Positions 40,690 to 49,031 of a stretch of DNA of 64,000 nucleotides are shown one piece after another. This DNA comes from Duganella sp. SG902 (GTDB lineage: Bacteria > Pseudomonadota > Gammaproteobacteria > Burkholderiales > Burkholderiaceae_D). The DNA is taken from contig NZ_JABMJK010000010.1 in assembly GCF_013376005.1 (NCBI RefSeq), positions 124,001 through 188,000 of the forward strand, given 5' to 3'. Position numbers and translations under genes: made by a program. The stretch's first letter is position 1. Each line of letters begins with the position of its first letter. The notes below the pieces were generated by a model, which ran no database searches, had not been told where the DNA came from, and was given only the letters and a program-made list of their open reading frames with translations.

Positions 40690-41724
40690 CTACCCCAGTT
40701 GACGCACGATATGCGGGCCGATCAGGTTGGCCAGCGGCAGCGGCAACCTGCGCCAGGCCCTGATCAGCGGTTGGAATTTCGGGTTGAGCGGCTGCACGTC
40801 GCGCAGTGTGGCGCCGTTGTACAGCTGGTAGTCGTAGCCCAGCGGTTGCGGTTCGAAACCCCAGTTCTTTTTGAACGCGAACGCGCCGCTGCCGTACTTG
40901 CTGCGGCCGAAATCGAACAGCGTGCAGCCGCTGGCGCAGGCTCGGCGCATCACTTCCCAGTACATGAAATCATTGCCGGCCAAAACACGGGCCAGCTCGC
41001 CGCCACCGCCGTAGTAAGGCAGGATTTCGCCGCGGAAGCGGAAGCTCAGCACGCCGCAGATCGGCTGCCGCCCGTGCTCGACACACAACACTTCGCAATC
41101 GTCGGCAAACACCCGCTGCAGCAGGCTGAAGTAACGCCGGCTGAATACGGGCGTGCCCAACCGATGCACGCTGCGCGCGTAGCAATCGAAGAAACGGCGG
41201 GTATCGGCTTCCGCCGTGCCGGCGAGGCCGGCCGCCAGGCCTTTGCGGACCATGGCGCGTTGCTTGCGCGGAATGGCCAGCATGTTTTCTTCCGGATCGG
41301 CGCGCAGGGCCTTGCGGAAGGTGGCGTACGTCGGCCGATGCTGCCAGTCCGGGTGGCGGCTGTGGATGTGGCGGTATTCGAGATGGTCCACCCGCAAGCG
41401 CGCGGCCAGCCGCTGGGCGGCATGATCGACGGCCTGGGCCGCCTGCTCGTCGTTGGCTGCGATGCCGCCGTACACGCAGAACGGCAGCGAGCGCAGGGTG
41501 TTGCCAAACCAGCGGCTTTTGATCTGCGCCAGCGGCAACACGGCCTGGATGTGATCGCCTTCGGCGGCGTACATGAACCAGGTCGGATGGCCGAAGCCTT
41601 CCTCGATGACTTGCTGCCAGCCGGCGCGGTGGAAGAAGGTCGCGCTCGGGCAGCGCTGGACGAAATCATCCCAGCGCGCGCGATCCTGTGTGCCCATCAG
41701 CCCAACGGTGTAGTGCGGCATCAT
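40690..41724 (-). CDS. FemAB-like XrtA/PEP-CTERM-associated protein (TIGR03019)
   Basis: A 344-residue protein with two GNAT-like halves as in FemA/FemB peptidyltransferases: WDDFVQRCPSATFFHRAGW at the N-terminus, RKQRAMVRKG at mid-protein and FDFGRSKYGSGAFAFKKNWGF near the C-terminus. It may attach an amino acid to a sugar or lipid-linked intermediate, the FemAB-type reaction using aminoacyl-tRNA, but this is unproven for the family. It starts at the ATGATG that overlaps the deacetylase stop. Confidence 0.9.
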   Translation of the reverse strand: MMPHYTVGLMGTQDRARWDDFVQRCPSATFFHRAGWQQVIEEGFGHPTWFMYAAEGDHIQAVLPLAQIKSRWFGNTLRSLPFCVYGGIAANDEQAAQAVDHAAQRLAARLRVDHLEYRHIHSRHPDWQHRPTYATFRKALRADPEENMLAIPRKQRAMVRKGLAAGLAGTAEADTRRFFDCYARSVHRLGTPVFSRRYFSLLQRVFADDCEVLCVEHGRQPICGVLSFRFRGEILPYYGGGGELARVLAGNDFMYWEVMRRACASGCTLFDFGRSKYGSGAFAFKKNWGFEPQPLGYDYQLYNGATLRDVQPLNPKFQPLIRAWRRLPLPLANLIGPHIVRQLG

Positions 41725-42551
41725 GCGCGTCCCAAAAAGATGTGATCGATGCGGCCCCAGCGGAAATCGCCCAGCAGCCGGTGGATGCGCGCCTCGGTGC
41801 GGCGCAGATTGAGGTAATGGCGCAAACGGGTTTTAAGGCCGATGCCTGCCAGCACGGGTTGATCCGGATCGAGTTCCCAAGGGTGAAAGTAAAATATGCC
41901 AGCTTGACCATCACGCGAATTGACGCGGCGCAAAGCCCAGCGCGAGACCGCATAGGGCAGCAGGCGGAAATACCCGCCGCCGCCCGCCGGCAGGTTGCGG
42001 CCCAGCAGACGGACGGTGCTGACGGGCAGCTCCAGCAGCCCGGCCGGCCCGGCCGGCCGCCAGGCAAAGCGCGGGGCGTGCGGCATGCCGTAGTGGTCGT
42101 GGCGGATCGGGTAGATGCTGGAGCTGTAGCGGTAGCCGGCCTGCTGCAGGCTGTCCAGCGCCCAGAGATTGGCCGCGCCGATCGAGAAACTGGGCGCGCG
42201 GTAGCCGAGCACGGCCTGACCGCCCAGCTGCTCCAGCAGGTTCTTGCTGAGTGTGACGTCGTGGTAGAAGTCGGCCGGCGTCTGCTCGCTGGCGCGCTGG
42301 TGCAGATAGCCATGGCTGGCCAGCTCATGCCCACCGGCGACGATACCACGCACCAGCGCCGGATAACGTTCGGCGATCCAGCCCAAAGTGAAGAAAGTGG
42401 CGTGGACCTGATGGTCGGCCAGCATCCGCAGAATCAGATCGAGATTGCGTTCCACCCGGCACGGCATGCGCGGCCAATCGGCGCGGCTGATGTGCCGGGC
42501 GAAGGCGGAGACCTGGAAATAGTCTTCCACGTCGATGCTAAGCGCGTTCAT
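41721..42551 (-). CDS. XrtA-system polysaccharide deacetylase with DUF3473 (TIGR03006)
   Basis: A 276-residue NodB-type deacetylase. MNALSIDVEDYFQ gives the catalytic/metal ED pair; metal histidines are in HELASHGYLHQ, and GYRAPSFSIG supplies a conserved Arg. The C-terminal FYFHPWELDPDQP and YLNLRRTEARIHRLL are typical of DUF3473. The start overlaps the wecB stop (ATGA). It differs from the deacetylase at 21126, which lacks DUF3473, so the locus has two deacetylation activities. Confidence 0.93.
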   Translation of the reverse strand: MNALSIDVEDYFQVSAFARHISRADWPRMPCRVERNLDLILRMLADHQVHATFFTLGWIAERYPALVRGIVAGGHELASHGYLHQRASEQTPADFYHDVTLSKNLLEQLGGQAVLGYRAPSFSIGAANLWALDSLQQAGYRYSSSIYPIRHDHYGMPHAPRFAWRPAGPAGLLELPVSTVRLLGRNLPAGGGGYFRLLPYAVSRWALRRVNSRDGQAGIFYFHPWELDPDQPVLAGIGLKTRLRHYLNLRRTEARIHRLLGDFRWGRIDHIFLGRA

Positions 42552-43693
42552 GAGCGGCGCTCGCGGCGGTTTTGCAGCCAGTGGGTGGTGATGCTGGCGA
42601 CCCGTTCAGCCGCATGCCCGTCCCAGTACTGCGGAATGCGGCCGACCTTGCCGCCGTAGCGCAGGATATCGCGGCACAGGGCCAGGATCACGGCGGGATC
42701 ACGGCCGGCAATCGCATTGCTGCCTTCGCTGACCGTCACCGGGCGCTCGGTGTTGTCGCGCAGGGTGAGGCAGGGCACGCGCAGGGCCGTGGTTTCCTCC
42801 TGCACCCCGCCGGAATCGGTCAGCACCATGCAGGCGCTTTTCATCAGGCCCAGCATGTTCTGATAGGACTGCGGCGGCAGGCAGGCCAGCCGCGGCGCGT
42901 CCATCAGCTCGGCCAGGCCGTAATGCTTGAGCATGTTGCGGGTGCGCGGATGCAGCGGGAACAGCACCGGCACATCCTCGCTGAGCTTGACCATCGCCTG
43001 CATCAGCGCGCGCAGGCGCTGTGGATCGTCGACATTGGCCGGCCGGTGCAAGGTCAAAAGCGCGTACGGCGCGCCGTCAGCGACAAAGCCCGCCAGGTGC
43101 GCCCGCAGCAACACCTGCTCGGCCGATGGCGCGCCGGGCAGCTGGCGCAGCAGGGTGTCGATCATCACATTGCCGACAAAGTGTATGCGGTGCGCGGCCA
43201 CGCCCTCGCGCAACAGGTTGCTGGTGCCACTGGCCTCGCTGGTGAACAGCAATTCCGACAATTGGTCGGTCAGCACGCGGTTGACTTCCTCCGGCATGCC
43301 GCGGTCGAAACTGCGCAGCCCGGCCTCGACGTGCAGCACGGGGATGTCCAGCTTGGCGGCGGTCAGCGCGCAACCGAGGGTGGAATTGACGTCGCCCACC
43401 ACCAGCACCGCGCTGGGCACGGTCTTTTCCAGCACCGGCTCGAAGCGGCGCATCACCTCGCCGGTCTGCACCGCGTGGCTGGCCGAGCCCACCTCCAGCC
43501 GGAAGGCGGGCTGCGCCAGCTCCAGCGCGCTGAAGAACTGGGCGTCCATGTCGGCATCGTAGTGCTGGCCGGTGTGGACCAGGATGGTTTCCACCTGCGT
43601 TTCCGGCGGCGCGAACGCGCGCAACAGCGGCGCCATCTTCATCAGGTTGGGGCGGGCGGCGATGACGCACACGATGCGGTAGGGCCGTAGCAT
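42548..43693 (-). CDS. wecB: UDP-N-acetylglucosamine 2-epimerase (non-hydrolysing)
   Basis: Interconverts UDP-GlcNAc and UDP-ManNAc. The protein is 381 residues, the family norm, with IVCVIAARPNLMKMAPLL, VHTGQHYDADMD, VVGDVNSTLGCA, HVEAGLRSFDRGMPEEVNR, and the C-terminal LTDSGGVQEE and LRDNTERPVT. It lies between the outer-membrane protein (12 bp gap) and the deacetylase (ATGA overlap). UDP-ManNAc could be oxidised further if the TviB-like dehydrogenase at 54378 accepts it. Confidence 0.94.
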   Translation of the reverse strand: MLRPYRIVCVIAARPNLMKMAPLLRAFAPPETQVETILVHTGQHYDADMDAQFFSALELAQPAFRLEVGSASHAVQTGEVMRRFEPVLEKTVPSAVLVVGDVNSTLGCALTAAKLDIPVLHVEAGLRSFDRGMPEEVNRVLTDQLSELLFTSEASGTSNLLREGVAAHRIHFVGNVMIDTLLRQLPGAPSAEQVLLRAHLAGFVADGAPYALLTLHRPANVDDPQRLRALMQAMVKLSEDVPVLFPLHPRTRNMLKHYGLAELMDAPRLACLPPQSYQNMLGLMKSACMVLTDSGGVQEETTALRVPCLTLRDNTERPVTVSEGSNAIAGRDPAVILALCRDILRYGGKVGRIPQYWDGHAAERVASITTHWLQNRRERRS

Positions 43694-43705
43694 GGCTGGC
43701 TCCGG

Positions 43706-45235
43706 TTAAAAAGTGAGATTGACGGCAATGCCGGCGCCGTTCTCGCGATAATTGCCGCCGGCGCTGCTGGTGTGACGGACATGGCGCAGATCGGCGCTGG
43801 CGCTTACGCGGCTGGACAGCTGCCGGCTCAGCGTCAGCGTCAGCGCGCTGTTGCGGTCTTCGCGGCCCGTGGTCAGCGACTTGGCGCGGCTGTGGCTGGC
43901 GCCCACGGTCAGGTTGCCGCGCGCCGACATGCGCCAGTTCCAGCCCAGCTGGACACTGGTCTGGCGCGTGCGGTCGGTCAGGGTCAGCTGATCCGGGCCG
44001 AGCAGCACGCTGTCGATGGCGTTGCTGGTTTGCGCGGTGCGGCCGGTGCTGGCGATGTGCAGGGCCAGCGCGCTGCGCGGCGTGCTGTAGACGCCGGACA
44101 AGCGCGCCTGCTTTTGCAGGTAGTAGCGGTGGCTGAAGAAATTGACGTTGCCATCCTTGCCCATCATTTGCGAGATGGCCAGGAAGATCTGGATGGTTTT
44201 CAGGCGCAGCTTGGGGTCGGGGATGCGCGTGGCCCACAGTTCGTACAAGAAATCGCTCAGGCCGGTCGGGGGAATGCTGAGGAATTCGCCGTGGGTGGTG
44301 GTGATATTTTCGTTGTAATCCAGTGTCCAGAACATGTTGCGCAGCCGGTAGCTGGCGTCCAGGCTGTAGGTCTTGCCGAAGTAGCGGCGGCCGATGCTGG
44401 CGGACAGCCTGGTCCGGGGCGACGGTGTCCAGACGCCGCCCAGCGAGCCGAACTTGCCCTGCGGCTGGGCGCTGACCGAGTGGTAATCCTGTTTTTCATA
44501 GCCGCCGGTCACGAACGCCGACAAGCCGCTGTTGAAGGGATAGCTGAGTGTCAGCGTGGCATTGCTCATGGTGACCGGCGCCAGCGCGGCATCGTCCATT
44601 TCCGTGCGCTGCAGGCTCAGGTCCCAGTTCCAGCCCTGGCCGCCGTTGTCGCCGGTCAGCAACAGGCTGGCGGCGTCGCTGCGCACGTCCAGCATGCGCC
44701 CGCTGCCGACGCGCTGATGGTCGTAGCGCAGGGTGGCGGTGGCCAGCCCACGGAAGTAGTGGTGCAGGTAGGGACTGATCGCCGTGCTGTGAACGGTGCC
44801 GCTGTTGCCGGTGTGCTGGAGCGGATCCGTCAATTGCGGCCCGAACGCCGACACGTTGCGCTGGCTGATGCCGCTCCGAGCGTCGAGAAACAGCCAGTCC
44901 GGCAGAATTTCTGCATGGCCGCTGGCGTCCAGTTGCTGGGCGGTGCGCTCCGGCTGGCGCGTGTAGACAACTTTCTGCAGGGTGTAGGACAGCGCCAGTT
45001 GCAGCCGCGGCCCGTCGGTGCTCACTTGCACGCCGGGCGAGAATTCACCGGTGATCTGGCTGCGCGCCCGGTCCGCCGGCGCCAGGTTCATATTGTCGCT
45101 GTAGCTGCTGCGCATGCGCACGGAGGGCGTGACGGTCCAATCGGCGGGGACGGCGACCGCCGGCAGCGTCAACAACACCAGCATGGGCAGACCGCGGGAA
45201 GCGCCGCGCGGGCTCAGGCTAATCATAATAACCAT
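43706..45235 (-). CDS. PEP-CTERM system outer-membrane beta-barrel protein (TIGR03016)
   Basis: A 509-residue exported protein with a signal peptide ending near AVAVPA. It has long runs of alternating polar/hydrophobic residues (beta strands) and a C-terminal Phe (IAVNLTF) that suits outer-membrane insertion. Many Tyr/Arg-rich strands appear, such as YDHQRVGSGR and SASIGRRYFGK. It may form or stabilise the export pore with the Wza-like lipoprotein. Two in-frame ATGs (45235, 45226) overlap the end of the kinase gene; the longer is listed. Confidence 0.87.
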   Translation of the reverse strand: MVIMISLSPRGASRGLPMLVLLTLPAVAVPADWTVTPSVRMRSSYSDNMNLAPADRARSQITGEFSPGVQVSTDGPRLQLALSYTLQKVVYTRQPERTAQQLDASGHAEILPDWLFLDARSGISQRNVSAFGPQLTDPLQHTGNSGTVHSTAISPYLHHYFRGLATATLRYDHQRVGSGRMLDVRSDAASLLLTGDNGGQGWNWDLSLQRTEMDDAALAPVTMSNATLTLSYPFNSGLSAFVTGGYEKQDYHSVSAQPQGKFGSLGGVWTPSPRTRLSASIGRRYFGKTYSLDASYRLRNMFWTLDYNENITTTHGEFLSIPPTGLSDFLYELWATRIPDPKLRLKTIQIFLAISQMMGKDGNVNFFSHRYYLQKQARLSGVYSTPRSALALHIASTGRTAQTSNAIDSVLLGPDQLTLTDRTRQTSVQLGWNWRMSARGNLTVGASHSRAKSLTTGREDRNSALTLTLSRQLSSRVSASADLRHVRHTSSAGGNYRENGAGIAVNLTF

Positions 45236-45941
45236 AGTATTCTGTGCCGGGAAAAGCCGAGCTCTTGTTGTAGATCAGGTTGATGTGCGGGCAGCGCTCG
45301 ATGTGGCGCAGCGCCTCCTTGACCGCGTGCTGACTGGTGCGCTCGGACTCCACCACCATCAGCACCTGCCCCATCTGCCCGGCCAGCACGCTGGCCTCGG
45401 TGGTCATCAGCAGTGGCGGCGAATCGAAGATGACGATGCGGTCGGCGTAGCGCTCGGCGATCTCGGTCAACAGCAGGCTCATGTTGCGGCTGGCAAGCAA
45501 TTCGGTCGCATGCTTGTTGGCGCGGCCGGCCGGCAGAATACTCAGCGTTGGCACGTTGGTGCGCAGGATCACGTCGGCCAGGCTGGTCTTGTCGCGCAGC
45601 AGGATGTCCATCAGGCCCGGCTCGGGCTGCAGGCCCAGCACCTTGAGCACGGATGGCCGCGCCACGTCGGCATCCACCAGCAGCACCGTGATGTCCATCT
45701 CCATGGCGATGCTCATGGCCAGGTTGACGGCGCAGTAAGTCTTACCCTCGCCGGGCATGGCGCTGGTGACCACGATCAGATTGCCGTGGCGGAGCGGTTG
45801 AACGTCATGGTCGCCGCGCGCGTTGCGCAGCAGCGGCCGCTTGATGATGCGGAAATCCTCGGCCACGGCCGTCCGCCCGCCGTCTTGCGTCACCATGCCC
45901 AGCTGGTGCAGGCGGGCCAGATTGATCTCGACTTGACGCAT
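45219..45941 (-). CDS. XrtA-associated tyrosine autokinase (BY-kinase, TIGR03018 type)
   Basis: A 240-residue cytoplasmic BY-kinase with Walker A SAMPGEGKTYCAVN, Walker A' VLLVDADVARPS, Walker B VIFDSPPLL and a tyrosine cluster EYYGYYD at the C-terminus for autophosphorylation. The partner is the chain-length protein encoded 10 bp upstream. ATG 45941 has AGGGGG six bases before it; ATG 45947 is too close. The region before the ATPase domain is only about 40 residues, shorter than I recall for the family. It probably controls polymer length by phosphorylation cycles. Confidence 0.9.
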   Translation of the reverse strand: MRQVEINLARLHQLGMVTQDGGRTAVAEDFRIIKRPLLRNARGDHDVQPLRHGNLIVVTSAMPGEGKTYCAVNLAMSIAMEMDITVLLVDADVARPSVLKVLGLQPEPGLMDILLRDKTSLADVILRTNVPTLSILPAGRANKHATELLASRNMSLLLTEIAERYADRIVIFDSPPLLMTTEASVLAGQMGQVLMVVESERTSQHAVKEALRHIERCPHINLIYNKSSAFPGTEYYGYYD

Positions 45942-45951
45942 GCCCATCCCC

Positions 45952-47475
45952 CTAGTAACGCAAGAAGTTGGCGGCCAGCACGGCGCCGTAGGCCAGGAAC
46001 AGGCCAGACAGCGCGGCGCCAAACAGATACTTGCCGCGCCGGCGCTTGCGTTTCTCGCTGTCGGTCCAGTTCATGGACACCGTGCCCAGCACATTGAAAC
46101 CGGTGCGGTCGCGCAACTCGGCCGGACTGAGAAAGGTCGGACGCACCTGGCTGATCAGCAAGGCCGCCGCCACCCCCATCAGCAAGGCGGCGCCCAGCGT
46201 GACGGTGTACAGCAGCACCCGGTTGGGACCGATCGGCATGTAGGGGACGGTGGGGGGATCGATGATCTTGAAGGTCATCATGTCGGTGGTGGAGCTGAGG
46301 TCGCCGGACAGCTTGGCCGCCTCGCGCCGGCCGATCAGCTTCTCGTAGTTGTCCTTGTTGACCTGGTAATCGCGGTTGAGCTGGGCCAGCTCGGTTTCCA
46401 CCTCCGGCACGGCATTGGCCTGCGCCAGCAGGCGCTGGTGGCGCAGCGTGAATTCCTGCACCCGGGCCTGGATGGCGGCCACGCGCGCCTCGGCCTCGGT
46501 CTGCGCCACCTTGAGCTGCTGCAACATGGGGCTGTAGTTCCTGCCCGGGTCGCTGCTCTGCTTGAGCTTGCTTTCCTCGACCTTGCGCGCCTCCAGCTGG
46601 GCCACCAGGCGCTTGGCGGCGATGATGTCCGGATGCAGCTCGGTGTACTGCATGCGCAGCGCGTCCAGGCTCTTGTTCAGGGCCGAGATGCGGCCGTCCA
46701 GCTCCGGATTGTCGATGCTGGCCGGGTTCAGGTCGGCTCCAAGGATGGGCTCGTCTCCGGTGATCTGGTTGCTGATGGCCTTGCGCGCCTGCTCGGCCTC
46801 GGCCAGCTCCAGCCGCGCGGCGTTCAGGGCGTCCGACGATTGCATCAACTGGCTGCTGTAATCGACGCCCTGGCGCGGCAGCAGGCCGTTGTTTTTGAGC
46901 CGGAATTCCTTGACGCTGTTTTCGGCGGCGGTGAGCTTGTCCTCGTAGACCTTGATCTGGTCGTCGATGAACTGCACGGCCTTGCGGGTTTCGCCGCTCT
47001 TTCCCTTGAAACTGCTTTCGACGAAAATCGTCAGCAGCGATTGCACCACTTCGCGCACCATGCGCGGGTTGCGGTGGTTGTAGGTGATGGTGTAGATATC
47101 GTTGCCGCCGCTGCTGATGCGGATCTTGCTCATCAATTCCTCCAGCTGCTGCTGTTGCTCGCGCGCGGTGCGGGCATTGATGTCCAGGTCCACCATGCGC
47201 AGCACGCGCTCGACATTCGGACGGCTGAGCAAGGTGCGGCTCATGATGGCGACTTGCTGTTCGATATTCGGCACGCTGGTCATGCCGGCCAACAAGGGCT
47301 TGAGGATGCTTTGCGTATCGACGAACACGCGCGCGCTGGTCTGGTAGTCGTCCGGCAACAGCGTGACCTTGACCCAGCCGGCGATCGCCACCAGCCAGGC
47401 GACGGAAATGGCGTACCACCGGTATTTCCAGATGCCCTTGAGACTGGATATCAGCTGGCTAATTAACTCCTCCAT
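45952..47475 (-). CDS. XrtA-system chain-length determinant protein (Wzz/GumC-like, TIGR03007)
   Basis: A 507-residue polysaccharide co-polymerase. It begins MEELISQLISSLKGIWKYRW with a first transmembrane helix at about residues 18-38, then a long periplasmic coiled-coil region (roughly 140-390, e.g. QLEARKVEESKL), the proline-rich PPTVPYMPIGPNR, and further transmembrane helices near 430-450 and at the very end. It starts at 47475 with AAGGAG nine bases upstream; the longer in-frame extension has no similarity. First gene of the 17-kb reverse EPS operon. Confidence 0.93.
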   Translation of the reverse strand: MEELISQLISSLKGIWKYRWYAISVAWLVAIAGWVKVTLLPDDYQTSARVFVDTQSILKPLLAGMTSVPNIEQQVAIMSRTLLSRPNVERVLRMVDLDINARTAREQQQQLEELMSKIRISSGGNDIYTITYNHRNPRMVREVVQSLLTIFVESSFKGKSGETRKAVQFIDDQIKVYEDKLTAAENSVKEFRLKNNGLLPRQGVDYSSQLMQSSDALNAARLELAEAEQARKAISNQITGDEPILGADLNPASIDNPELDGRISALNKSLDALRMQYTELHPDIIAAKRLVAQLEARKVEESKLKQSSDPGRNYSPMLQQLKVAQTEAEARVAAIQARVQEFTLRHQRLLAQANAVPEVETELAQLNRDYQVNKDNYEKLIGRREAAKLSGDLSSTTDMMTFKIIDPPTVPYMPIGPNRVLLYTVTLGAALLMGVAAALLISQVRPTFLSPAELRDRTGFNVLGTVSMNWTDSEKRKRRRGKYLFGAALSGLFLAYGAVLAANFLRY

Positions 47476-47512
47476 GTTCCAGTTCTCCTTGACGCGGCCG
47501 CAGGGAATTCCG

Positions 47513-47518
47513 ATTATA
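47513..47518 (-). promoter_or_regulatory. Possible -10 element for the reverse EPS operon
   Basis: The reverse strand reads TATAAT here (ATTATA on the forward strand), about 38 bases before the chain-length gene start. No good -35 is found 16-18 bp upstream, so a sigma-70 promoter would need an activator. The CTCAAC/GTTGAG dyad at 47524-47544 sits exactly where such an activator could bind. Confidence 0.35.
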
Positions 47519-47523
47519 TTTTT

Positions 47524-47544
47524 CTCAACTGGGCAGTCGTTGAG
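47524..47544. promoter_or_regulatory. Dyad CTCAAC-N9-GTTGAG in a divergent promoter gap
   Basis: CTCAAC (47524-47529) and GTTGAG (47539-47544) are perfect inverted repeats between the reverse EPS operon and the forward export-lipoprotein gene. The same half-site sequence occurs in the dyad at 23231-23252. Operator function is inferred. Confidence 0.35.
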
Positions 47545-47587
47545 GCATATCAAGCAGAGGCCGGCGGGATTTCTCAATCATTGCAGC

Positions 47588-47594
47588 GAGGAGG
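47588..47594 (+). promoter_or_regulatory. Ribosome binding site fixing the export-lipoprotein start
   Basis: GAGGAGG lies seven bases before ATG 47602. An in-frame alternative start at 47581 would place this site inside the gene and spoil the lipoprotein signal, so 47602 is chosen. Confidence 0.6.
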
Positions 47595-47601
47595 ATTCAT
47601 C

Positions 47602-48195
47602 ATGCGTGCTTTGATTTGTTTGTCCCTGGCGCTGCTGGCCGGCTGCGCCCACCGGGTCTCGCTGGACGAGCCCGCCGCCACGCCGCTGCAGGGCGATTAC
47701 CAGATCGGTGCCGGCGACACCGTCAACATCAACGTCTGGCGCAACCCCGAAGTCTCGCTCAGCGTGCCGGTGCGGCCGGATGGCAAGATCACCACGCCGC
47801 TGGTGGAGGATCTGCAGGCGGCCGGCAAAACCTCCACCGAGCTGGCGCGCGACATCGAGAAGGCGCTCAGCAAATACATCCAGCAACCGATGGTGACGGT
47901 GATCGTCACCAGCTTCGTCGGGCCGTACAGCCAGCAAATCCGCGTGATCGGCCAGGCGGCGCGGCCGCAGGCGCTGCCGTACCGGCAGGGCATGTCCCTG
48001 ATGGATGTGCTGATCGCGGTAGGCGGCATCACCGATTTCGCGGCCGGCAACAAGGCCAACATCATCCGCGTGGTGGACGGCAAGCGGCAGACGGTGCCGG
48101 TGCGCCTGCGGGACTTGCTGCGCGACGGCGATATTTCCGCCAACGTCGCGGTACTTCCGGGCGATATCCTGGTGATACCGGAAGGATGGTTCTAG
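47602..48195 (+). CDS. XrtA-system polysaccharide export lipoprotein (Wza-like, TIGR03027)
   Basis: A 197-residue lipoprotein with signal and lipobox LLAGC (lipidated Cys15). A polysaccharide export domain follows (YQIGAGDTVNINVWRNPEVSLSV split as YQIGAGDTV, NINVWRNPE; then VRPDGKITTPLVEDLQA), and a SLBB-like part with IRVIGQAARPQALPY and VLPGDILVIPEGWF. It likely forms the periplasmic/outer-membrane export channel with the TIGR03016 barrel and the chain-length protein encoded divergently. The start is fixed by a strong Shine-Dalgarno. The FeeM-like gene follows after 53 bp. Confidence 0.93.
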   Translation: MRALICLSLALLAGCAHRVSLDEPAATPLQGDYQIGAGDTVNINVWRNPEVSLSVPVRPDGKITTPLVEDLQAAGKTSTELARDIEKALSKYIQQPMVTVIVTSFVGPYSQQIRVIGQAARPQALPYRQGMSLMDVLIAVGGITDFAAGNKANIIRVVDGKRQTVPVRLRDLLRDGDISANVAVLPGDILVIPEGWF

Positions 48196-48248
48196 CTAGC
48201 CTCGGCGAAAATTTTTTCAAATTTACGGGAACTTTCTAGCTGAGCGGG

Positions 48249-49031
48249 ATGTCTGAAGGCTATGAACCACGACACAGGAAGCCAACCGTGCAACATGACG
48301 ACGCTATCGTTTCTTTTGAGGTCAGCAATGAATTACGCGACCTCGTGGTCGGCGAAGGCAAGGCCGAAGCCGCATTGGATCATCCCTTGGACCAGCAAAT
48401 CTTCCACATTCGCATGGCCAACTCGCAGGGCCGCCGCGAAGCAGCCAGCCTGCTGCTGAAAAAAATGTACGGCTGGCGCGGCTACGCGGTGGATCCCAGC
48501 GTGATCCACTCGCCCAACAAAATCACCCTGTTTGCCGAAACCGGCGGCGAAACCGTCGGCACCATGTCGCTGTGCCTCGACAACGATGAAATCGGCCTGC
48601 CGGCCGACGAGAACTTCCGCGACAAGCTCGACGAACTGCGCGGGCAGCACCGCCGGCTGTGCGAGCCATCCCGGCTGGCGATCGACAAGGGTGTGTCCAA
48701 GCGCGTGTTCGCGGCGCTGATCCATATTTCCTATATTTACGCCCACAACATCCACGGCTACACCGATTACGTGATCGAGGTGAACCCGCGCCATGTGATG
48801 TTCTACAAGCGCATGCTCGGTTTCCGCGACTTCGGCGGCGAACGCGAGTGCTCGCGCGTGGGGGCGCCGGCGGTGCTGCTCAGGCTGGAGCTGGACTATA
48901 TGGGCGAACAGATCCGCAAATTCGGCGGTCTGATGGAGCAGCACGGCACAGAGCGCTCGTTCTATCCGTATTTTTTCCCGACGTGGGATGAGCCGGGTAT
49001 CACCGGCCGTCTGATCACGGGGCAGACTTGA
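48249..49031 (+). CDS. FeeM-like N-acyl amino acid synthase / PEP-CTERM-associated acyltransferase
   Basis: A 260-residue protein with a GNAT-type fold resembling FeeM and acyl-homoserine-lactone synthases: a MANSQGRREAASLLLKKMY helix, ITLFAETGGETVGTMSLCLD, EPSRLAIDKGVSKRVFAAL and DYVIEVNPRHVMFYKRMLGF. FeeM transfers an acyl group from acyl-ACP to an amino acid. A family of exosortase-associated acyltransferases (TIGR03694) is similar, and this may be a member. The start at 48249 is not certain: a GTG at 48288 is also possible. The 3' end overlaps the convergent protease by 17 bp. The product is unknown. Confidence 0.75.
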   Translation: MSEGYEPRHRKPTVQHDDAIVSFEVSNELRDLVVGEGKAEAALDHPLDQQIFHIRMANSQGRREAASLLLKKMYGWRGYAVDPSVIHSPNKITLFAETGGETVGTMSLCLDNDEIGLPADENFRDKLDELRGQHRRLCEPSRLAIDKGVSKRVFAALIHISYIYAHNIHGYTDYVIEVNPRHVMFYKRMLGFRDFGGERECSRVGAPAVLLRLELDYMGEQIRKFGGLMEQHGTERSFYPYFFPTWDEPGITGRLITGQT

